A DNA stretch of 6,731 nt from Rubrobacter sp. (lineage in GTDB: Bacteria; Actinomycetota; Rubrobacteria; Rubrobacterales; Rubrobacteraceae), in contig JAFAPF010000490.1 in the NCBI GenBank assembly GCA_019247245.1, positions 1 through 6,731 of the forward strand, given 5' to 3'. Of the stretch, positions 1 to 4,681 are shown in pieces (positions within the stretch are counted from its first letter, which is position 1; each line of letters begins with the position of its first letter). The translations under genes and the position numbers were made by a program. Under the pieces are notes generated by a model. It was not told where the DNA came from. It searched no databases and saw nothing but the letters and a program-made list of their open reading frames with translations.

Positions 1-146
1 TGCCTTTCGAGGACGGGACCCAGGGAGTTTATGACCTCGCGTACCGCTTGGTGAAACTCGGGCTCACCGGGGTTTCTCTCAATTACCTCCTCGCAGACGT
101 TCTTGAGTTGCTCGTCTATGTCCGTCTTCGCGTTCACCTCAGTCAT
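1..146 (-). CDS. gdhA: NADP-type glutamate dehydrogenase, N-terminal fragment (cut by window edge)
   Basis: Only the first 48 codons are present; the gene continues past the left edge. The stretch RNPGEPEFHQAVREVINSLG (about residues 24-43) closely matches the N-terminal helical segment of E. coli-type GdhA (RDPNQTEFAQAVREVMTTLW, as I remember it). That segment is characteristic of the ~450-aa hexameric NADP-dependent glutamate dehydrogenases, which aminate 2-oxoglutarate to glutamate in the cytoplasm during ammonia assimilation. It is absent from the shorter NAD-type enzyme encoded upstream. The ATG at 146-144 is preceded by AGGAG (158-154) at 7 nt spacing, so the start is secure. It lies 151 nt downstream of the second CNB gene on the same strand, so it may be read through from that operon or use its own promoter. 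The catalytic and Rossmann parts are outside the window, so cofactor preference rests on subfamily resemblance only. Confidence 0.85.
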   Translation of the reverse strand, partial: MTEVNAKTDIDEQLKNVCEEVIERNPGEPEFHQAVREVINSLGPVLER

Positions 147-183
147 CTCGTTTCTCCTGCTAGTGAGTGGATTCGCGTGTATG

Positions 184-211
184 ACCATAATACTTCGTAA
201 GGCGAGTCCAA
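184..211 (-). promoter_or_regulatory. possible promoter for gdhA
   Basis: On the minus strand TTGGAC (211-206) and TATGGT (189-184) are separated by 16 nt, resembling a sigma-70 type -35/-10 pair with several mismatches. Transcription would begin near 177, giving a leader of about 30 nt that contains the AGGAG site of gdhA. The position, just downstream of the inverted repeat, is sensible, but the match is weak and readthrough from the upstream operon is equally possible. Confidence 0.3.
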
Positions 212-215
212 ATAT

Positions 216-256
216 CTGGCTTCCTGTAGCACCGGCAGATAGGACTCGGAAGCCAG
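216..256 (-). promoter_or_regulatory. 9-bp inverted repeat between CNB gene and gdhA (terminator, attenuator or operator)
   Basis: The arms CTGGCTTCC (216-224) and GGAAGCCAG (248-256) are perfect complements around a 23-nt loop. A second GCCAG copy at 258-262 gives an alternative partner for the left arm. Read on the minus strand, the hairpin is followed by ATATTT, a poor U-tract, so it could be a weak terminator for the upstream three-gene operon. It also sits immediately upstream of the possible gdhA promoter, where an operator or attenuator would fit. The long loop argues against a strong intrinsic terminator. Confidence 0.45.
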
Positions 257-297
257 TGCCAGATTGGTTCCAGAGACCACCTCCAAAAGGTATACAG

Positions 298-816
298 TCA
301 AAAGGACCACTCCTGCATAAGCTTCTCCCGAAACACGTCGAAGTCGCGGTCGGCCTTGGCGTCTTCAATCTGGGTAACTATCCTTGCTACACGCTCGTCG
401 GTGCGGGCCATCCTTTCGGCGAGGATACGCCCGATCTCGTAAACAACCTTGTAAGCCGCTTCGGAGCCAGCCTCAAGCTTCTTAAGAAGAGCTTCGCGAG
501 GGAGACGCCAAGCTTCGACCGGCCCCCTGGCTGTGACGGTTGCCGTAGCCTGGGGTTCGGTCATAAGACCTATCTCACCGACGACCGTCGGCGCTTCTAT
601 GGTGGCCAGGTGTTGCAAGCGGCCAGGAAAAACCTCCTTGTGGACCTCGACCACACCAGAAGTGAGTATGTAGAGATACTTCTCGAGGTCGTCCTCCTTC
701 AAGATGGCCTCCCCGGCTTCGAAGCTTGCGGGCTCGAAGAGCACTTCCAGCTCGGCTTTCTCTTCAAGGGTTAGGTTTTTGAATAGCGGCAACCCTTTAA
801 AGTACGCTTTTTGCAC
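298..816 (-). CDS. CNB-domain (CRP-like sensor) protein without DNA-binding domain, copy 1
   Basis: This 172-aa cytoplasmic protein is essentially one cyclic-nucleotide-binding beta-barrel (about residues 6-115) followed by a long helix and tail. Family marks include LPLFKNLT at the N-terminus, YILTSGVVEV in the barrel, and VGEIGLM (G80-E81) opening the phosphate-binding cassette. The cassette ends QATATV, and the position usually held by the phosphate-binding Arg is A90, so cAMP or cGMP binding is doubtful. No helix-turn-helix follows, unlike CRP/FNR regulators; the C-terminus is helical (residues 120-152) and ends in FREKLMQEW, shared with the adjacent paralog. It starts with GTG at 816, with AAGGAG at 827-822 and 5 nt spacing. 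It lies 10 nt downstream of the paralog and in the same operon as the NAD-type GDH. I infer a ligand-sensing or protein-binding role; no specific function is recognised. Confidence 0.85.
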   Translation of the reverse strand: MQKAYFKGLPLFKNLTLEEKAELEVLFEPASFEAGEAILKEDDLEKYLYILTSGVVEVHKEVFPGRLQHLATIEAPTVVGEIGLMTEPQATATVTARGPVEAWRLPREALLKKLEAGSEAAYKVVYEIGRILAERMARTDERVARIVTQIEDAKADRDFDVFREKLMQEWSF

Positions 817-826
817 CCTTTCTCCT

Positions 827-1351
827 TCAGACGGTCCATTCGGTCATTAGCTTGTGCCGGAACATCTCGAGGTCGGTCTCGCCGTGGCGTTCGATCTCGC
901 GGGCGGCTTCGACGATCTCCTCATCCAGGCGTGCGAGACGCTCGGCCAGGATATGGGCGACACGGTAGGCCAGCTTGTAGGCGGCAGGACGACCCTCATG
1001 AATCATAGCCCGGAACGTCTCTCGCGGTACCTTTACGGCCTCGACCTCGCTCCTGGCCTTTACCGTAGCCGAAGTCTCGCTATCGCTGAGGAGCCCTCGC
1101 TCGCCGACGACCGTCCGCCCATTCTTCGCATCTAACACGGCGAGAAGCTTGTCGCCACCGTCCGGAAGGCGTTTGCGGACCTCAACTTGACCCGAGGTCA
1201 GGATAAAGAGGCTGCTCGGCTCACTACCCTCCTCGATCAGGATCTGACTCGGCTCGAACGTTGTGAGTTCGGTGGTTTGGAGAAGCTCCGCCCGCTCTTT
1301 CTCGGAGAGAAACTCGAAGAACCCGACGTTGTGTGGTTCGTTGCCGTCCAC
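827..1351 (-). CDS. CNB-domain (CRP-like sensor) protein without DNA-binding domain, copy 2
   Basis: This 174-aa paralog of the following gene has the same plan: a CNB-like barrel (residues ~10-118, with LFILTSGQVEV and VVGERGLL), then a helix AAYKLAYRVAHILAERLARL and a tail ending FRHKLMTEW. In the cassette G83-E84 is kept, but SETSATV replaces the usual PRxATV, so T93 stands where the phosphate-binding Arg is expected. No HTH or catalytic domain is present. The open frame extends upstream to 1555, but that part is the antisense shadow of the GDH gene. The chosen GTG at 1351 follows AGGAGGG at 6 nt and begins 11 nt after the GDH stop. Tight spacing on both sides indicates co-transcription and translational coupling with GDH. 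A regulatory or sensing role is inferred from domain and context. Confidence 0.85.
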   Translation of the reverse strand: MDGNEPHNVGFFEFLSEKERAELLQTTELTTFEPSQILIEEGSEPSSLFILTSGQVEVRKRLPDGGDKLLAVLDAKNGRTVVGERGLLSDSETSATVKARSEVEAVKVPRETFRAMIHEGRPAAYKLAYRVAHILAERLARLDEEIVEAAREIERHGETDLEMFRHKLMTEWTV

Positions 1352-1357
1352 CTTTGG

Positions 1358-1364
1358 CCCTCCT
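1358..1364 (-). promoter_or_regulatory. Shine-Dalgarno site of CNB copy 2, overlapping the GDH stop codon
   Basis: AGGAGGG (1364-1358) lies 6 nt before the GTG at 1351 and shares two bases with the TAG stop of the GDH gene (1365-1363). This strong site decides the short start for the CNB protein over the longer frame reaching 1555, and suggests translational coupling to GDH. Confidence 0.75.
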
Positions 1365-2592
1365 AATGTATCCCTCGTAGCACGGTAGCTTTGCCGACCC
1401 TCCCGATGGCCAAGACGAACGCTGCTATCCTTAGATCGAGGTTCCGGCGCTTGGCAAGCTTTCGGACCTTCCGGTAGGCCTCTGTAATCGTGGCATGGAG
1501 CTCTGCATTCGCCTGCTTCTCTTTCCACGAGAATCTTTGCAGGTTCTGCACCCATTCGAAGTAACTCACGACAACACCTCCCACGTTCGCCAGGATATCC
1601 GGGACGATAACCACGCCCTTATCCTTGAGGTACTCGTCGGCTCTTGGTGTAACCGGGCTGTTCGCTGCCTCGACAATGTAGGAAGCCTCTACCTCGTGCA
1701 TGTTCGTCTCGTTCACGACGCTCCCGATCGCCGCTGGGATTAGCACATCCACCGGCAGCGTGAGAATCTCCTCGTTGGTGATGGTGGTGCTATCAGCGTA
1801 GCCCTTGATCAGGTTGCCACCCGAGACGTACTTGAGTATTTCTCTCACAGGGAGCCCCTCGGCTTCGTACACGCTACCCGAGACGTCCGAGACAGCGACG
1901 ATCTTTGCGCCGAGCTCGTCGAGAAAGCGCACCGTATAGGAGCCGACGTTGCCAAGGCCCTGGATCGCGAAGGTGGTCTCCTTAATATCCCTGCCTTCAT
2001 CCTTTAGAAGCTCCTCGATCACGTACACCACACCCCGCCCTGTGGCGGACTCCCGGCCTTCAGCGCCGTAGAGGTCGATCGGCTTGCCGGTGACCACGGC
2101 GGGGCTGTGCCCATGCAGGAGAGAATATTGGTCCATGATCCATGCCATGACCTGAGCATTCGTATTCATGTCGGGCGCCGGGATGTCGGTATGCGGTCCA
2201 ATGAACTCGTGGATCCGGTTCACGAACTGCCGTGTGAGCCGCTCGAGTTCATCTCTCGATAGCTCCCGGACATCCACAGAGATGCCACCCTTGGCCCCGC
2301 CGTAGGGTAGCCTCGCGAGCGCTGTCTTCCACGTCATCAAGGAAGCTAGCGACTGAACCTCGTCCAGATCCACCTCCGCCGCGTAGCGCAGTCCACCCTT
2401 GAACGGTCCTCGAGCGTTGTTATGCTGTACCCTGTAACCCTCGAAGACTCGTATGCGTCCGTCGTCCATCTCCAGGGGTATCTTGACGGAGACTGAGCGA
2501 TCAGGGGTAACGAGTAGATCCTCGATATTGCGCCCGACGTCCATCACGTCTATCGCGCGCCCAAAGAAGTAATTGGTATCCTCAAAGCTCAA
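1363..2592 (-). CDS. Glu/Leu/Phe/Val-family dehydrogenase, probably NAD-dependent glutamate dehydrogenase
   Basis: A 409-aa hexameric-type GDH catalysing reversible oxidative deamination of glutamate to 2-oxoglutarate and ammonia in the cytoplasm. Using the TTG start, the substrate domain carries GPFKGGLRY (K65), WKTALARLPYGGAKGG (K89 and catalytic K101) and PAPDMNT (D141). The Rossmann domain carries GLGNVG (212-217), with an acidic residue (D236, in VSDVSG) at the end of the second strand, which favours NAD over NADP. PDILANVGGVVVSYFEW near residue 331 is the family's late signature. The usual EGANGPTT is EAANSPVT here, a mild departure. The frame stays open to an ATG at 2661, but a TATAAT promoter box lies inside that extension, and homology begins only near SFEDTNYFF. 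TTG at 2592 has GGGGTGAT just upstream (2603-2596). It is the first gene of an operon with the two CNB proteins. Glutamate as substrate is likely; another amino acid cannot be excluded. Confidence 0.9.
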   Translation of the reverse strand: MSFEDTNYFFGRAIDVMDVGRNIEDLLVTPDRSVSVKIPLEMDDGRIRVFEGYRVQHNNARGPFKGGLRYAAEVDLDEVQSLASLMTWKTALARLPYGGAKGGISVDVRELSRDELERLTRQFVNRIHEFIGPHTDIPAPDMNTNAQVMAWIMDQYSLLHGHSPAVVTGKPIDLYGAEGRESATGRGVVYVIEELLKDEGRDIKETTFAIQGLGNVGSYTVRFLDELGAKIVAVSDVSGSVYEAEGLPVREILKYVSGGNLIKGYADSTTITNEEILTLPVDVLIPAAIGSVVNETNMHEVEASYIVEAANSPVTPRADEYLKDKGVVIVPDILANVGGVVVSYFEWVQNLQRFSWKEKQANAELHATITEAYRKVRKLAKRRNLDLRIAAFVLAIGRVGKATVLRGIH

Positions 2593-2625
2593 GCCATCAC
2601 CCCAGCAGCGTCGAAACCTTAGTCG

Positions 2626-2653
2626 ATTATATGCCCGCGTTTGGCACTGCGAA
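2626..2653 (-). promoter_or_regulatory. promoter of the GDH-CNB-CNB operon
   Basis: On the minus strand a perfect TATAAT (2631-2626) is preceded at 16 nt by TTCGCA (2653-2648), a 4/6 match to the -35 consensus. Transcription would start near 2619, about 27 nt before the TTG start codon, leaving room for the GGGGTGAT ribosome binding site. The site lies within the region that the longest GDH frame would translate, and therefore argues against that long form. Confidence 0.55.
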
Positions 2654-2672
2654 ACGAACACTATGCTTTAAT
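2641..2672 (+). promoter_or_regulatory. possible promoter of the S9 peptidase gene
   Basis: TTGGCA (2641-2646) is a 5/6 match to a -35 box. The candidate -10 boxes are TATGCT (2662-2667, spacer 15) and TTTAAT (2667-2672, spacer 20); neither spacing is ideal. The site overlaps the -35 region of the divergent GDH promoter, so the two transcripts would compete or share a regulator. Assignment is tentative. Confidence 0.3.
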
Positions 2673-2695
2673 TTCCTTCCATACACAAGAGAGAG

Positions 2696-4471
2696 GTGGA
2701 CTTGCCGTACGAATTCGCCCGCTACCTCAAGATACGGGCTGCTTACGGGGCTACGTGGTCACCTGATGGCCGCCGTATCGCCTTCTTGACAGACATCACC
2801 GGCGTCCCCCAGGTGTGGGAGGTCCTCGCCAAGGGCGGCTGGCCGGAACAGCTCACCTTTCACGACGAGAGAGTCTCGGGTGTTAGCTACTCCCCGAAAG
2901 AGAACAGGCTAATCTTCAGCATGGACGTAGGCGGCAACGAGCGGTCCCAGCTCCTTTTGCTGGAGAACAGGGAAGAGCGAGACCTGACTCGAGCGCCGGA
3001 TGCTATTCACTACTTCGGTGGCTTCGCGCCGGACGGAGAGCGCATCGCCTATGCCGCAACACGCCGCAACAGAACCGACTTCGATGTGTTCGTGCAGGAT
3101 TTCGCCGGGGAGCCTGAGATGGTGTGGCAGACCGCCGGCTACCACACGATAGCTGATTGGGGGCCTGATGGATCGTTCCTCATCGTCTCTCGCCACTACT
3201 CAAACCTGAACAATGACCTCTATAAGCTCGACCTCATCAATGGTGAAACAACGCTCCTTAGTCCGCATCAAGGGGATGCACGCTTCTCTGGGGCGCGAGT
3301 GACGCCGAACGGCAAAAGCGTCTTTCTGGCAACGGATCGGGACGGGAACTTCATGCGTCTGGGATGTCTGAACCCCTCAACGCTAAAGATCGAGTATCTC
3401 ACGCCTGACGACTGGGACGTCGAAGAGGTCGAACTCTCCGAAAACGGTCGCTGGCTCCTCGCGAGCCGCAACGTCGAGGGTTACTCTGACTTTATGCTTT
3501 TCAACAGCCGGGGTCGGCGGGTCCCTGGGCCCGAGATGCCGGAGGGCATAATCGGCGGCTTTTCTTTCTCCCCGGACGAAAACAGGCTCGCCTTTACGCT
3601 GACTGGCCCGGATCGCAACCCCGACGTGTGGATCGTAGACCTGCCTGATGGTGAGCCTTATCGTCTCACACGCTCCTCGACGGCCGGCATACCGCGGCAT
3701 ATCTTCCGTCGTCCCAAGGTCGTTCGGTACCCGTCCTTCGATGAGCTTGAGATCCCCGCTCTCTTCTACGAACCCGATACGGAGGATGCCCCTGTGGTGG
3801 TGAACGTCCACGGCGGTCCAGAGTCGCAGTCACGCCCCCTTTTCGCTCCCGTGACTCAGTACTTGCTGCACCGGGGCTACGCTGTATTTGCCCCGAATGT
3901 GCGTGGCTCGACGGGCTACGGCAAGGCGTATACACACCTCGACGACGTGTATCTCCGCATGGATTCGGTGAAGGACCTCGCTCGTGCGGCCTATTGGTTG
4001 CGCGAGCGGGGGCACCAGATGATCGCCGTGATGGGGGGCTCCTACGGTGGTTTCATGGTGCTCGCCGCCCTTACCGAGTACCCGGAGCTGTGGACCGCCG
4101 GGGTAGATATCGTTGGGATCGCTAACATGGTGACCTTCCTTGAGAACACCGGAAGCTACCGACGGGCTCTGCGTGAGCCGGAGTACGGCTCGTTGGAGCG
4201 TGACCGCGAGTTCCTCGAGGCCATAAGCCCGATTTATAAAGCCGAGAAGATAAGGGCTCCGCTCATGGTCATCCACGGGAGGAATGACCCGCGGGTGCCA
4301 GTCGGGGAAGCAGAGCAGATCGTGGAGAAGGTACGAAAGAATGGCGGCTCGGTTGAGCACCTCCTATATGAGGATGAGGGACACGGGCTCGCTAAGCTGA
4401 AGAATCGCCTCGATGCCTACCCGAAGATTGTGGCCTTCCTGGATGAGCACCTCGTCCGCACCAGCGTCTGA
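2696..4471 (+). CDS. S9-family (prolyl oligopeptidase / acylaminoacyl-peptidase-like) serine peptidase
   Basis: This 591-aa protein has a beta-propeller followed by an alpha/beta-hydrolase domain. Propeller blades are visible as repeated WSPDGRRIAF-type units (near 21, 64, 111, 155, 203 and 291). The hydrolase part (from about 340) shows HGGP at 372-375 (oxyanion region), GGSYGGF with nucleophile S449, HGRNDPRVP with D531, and DEGHG with H563, a complete Ser-Asp-His triad in S9 order. Such enzymes cleave short peptides, often dipeptides or blocked N-termini, with the propeller restricting access. There is no signal peptide, so it should be cytoplasmic. The start is GTG at 2696 or TTG at 2702: AGAGAG precedes the first and GAGGTG lies very close to the second, so the N-terminus is uncertain by two residues. 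It is transcribed divergently from the GDH operon. Peptide turnover feeding amino-acid catabolism is inferred; exact specificity cannot be read from the sequence. Confidence 0.92.
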   Translation: MDLPYEFARYLKIRAAYGATWSPDGRRIAFLTDITGVPQVWEVLAKGGWPEQLTFHDERVSGVSYSPKENRLIFSMDVGGNERSQLLLLENREERDLTRAPDAIHYFGGFAPDGERIAYAATRRNRTDFDVFVQDFAGEPEMVWQTAGYHTIADWGPDGSFLIVSRHYSNLNNDLYKLDLINGETTLLSPHQGDARFSGARVTPNGKSVFLATDRDGNFMRLGCLNPSTLKIEYLTPDDWDVEEVELSENGRWLLASRNVEGYSDFMLFNSRGRRVPGPEMPEGIIGGFSFSPDENRLAFTLTGPDRNPDVWIVDLPDGEPYRLTRSSTAGIPRHIFRRPKVVRYPSFDELEIPALFYEPDTEDAPVVVNVHGGPESQSRPLFAPVTQYLLHRGYAVFAPNVRGSTGYGKAYTHLDDVYLRMDSVKDLARAAYWLRERGHQMIAVMGGSYGGFMVLAALTEYPELWTAGVDIVGIANMVTFLENTGSYRRALREPEYGSLERDREFLEAISPIYKAEKIRAPLMVIHGRNDPRVPVGEAEQIVEKVRKNGGSVEHLLYEDEGHGLAKLKNRLDAYPKIVAFLDEHLVRTSV

Positions 4472-4681
4472 CCCCCTTGGCCGCTGTTTCCATCACTAGA
4501 GACCATCTGGTACCGGTATTGTGCGCGTCTGGCATCGCCGACGTTGGAAATCCCTCCCGGCTCGCATTGACTGTCTTGGAGCAGCATCACCTCCTACGCA
4601 TAAAAGTTTGTTAAGCTGAACAGGGCTTCGCACCGCCTCTGGTAGGGGCACTTCGTATTCGTAGCCCATAGGGGGGGTATT
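4472..4681. other. 210-bp intergenic region between peptidase and serine hydrolase genes
   Basis: No convincing gene or classical terminator is visible after the peptidase stop. The stretch holds a short palindrome TACCGGTA (4511-4518), a weak plus-strand promoter candidate (TTGGAG 4576-4581, 17 nt, CATAAA 4599-4604), and a run of seven G at 4671-4677 that likely serves as the ribosome binding site of the next gene. On the minus strand AGGAGGTGAT, a perfect anti-16S complement, ends at 4586 but no credible gene follows it. Confidence 0.5.

Noticed and set aside
143..280. Minus-strand 45-codon frame ending in ATGA overlap with the gdhA start, a possible leader peptide
   Set aside because: The overlap is attractive, but the GTG has GGAG directly abutting it with no spacing, the frame is also open further upstream, and it contains the inverted repeat. 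No Glu/Gln-rich attenuator pattern is seen.
103..774. 223-codon plus-strand frame
   Set aside because: It is antisense to CNB copy 1 and to the start of gdhA, crosses their intergenic gap, and shows no recognisable domain; the minus-strand genes have good starts and family motifs.
298..1351. CRP/FNR transcription factors
   Set aside because: Both proteins resemble the CRP sensor domain, but neither has a C-terminal helix-turn-helix, so they are not called as DNA-binding regulators.
3830..4360. 176-codon minus-strand frame
   Set aside because: It is a shadow of the peptidase catalytic domain, which carries a complete triad on the plus strand.
4472..4560. Intrinsic terminator after the S9 peptidase
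   Set aside because: Only short imperfect stems and the TACCGGTA palindrome are present, with no following T-run.
4417..4587. 56-codon minus-strand frame starting at ATG 4587
   Set aside because: The Shine-Dalgarno sequence overlaps the start codon, most of the frame is antisense to the peptidase C-terminus and intergenic DNA, and the product has no recognisable feature.
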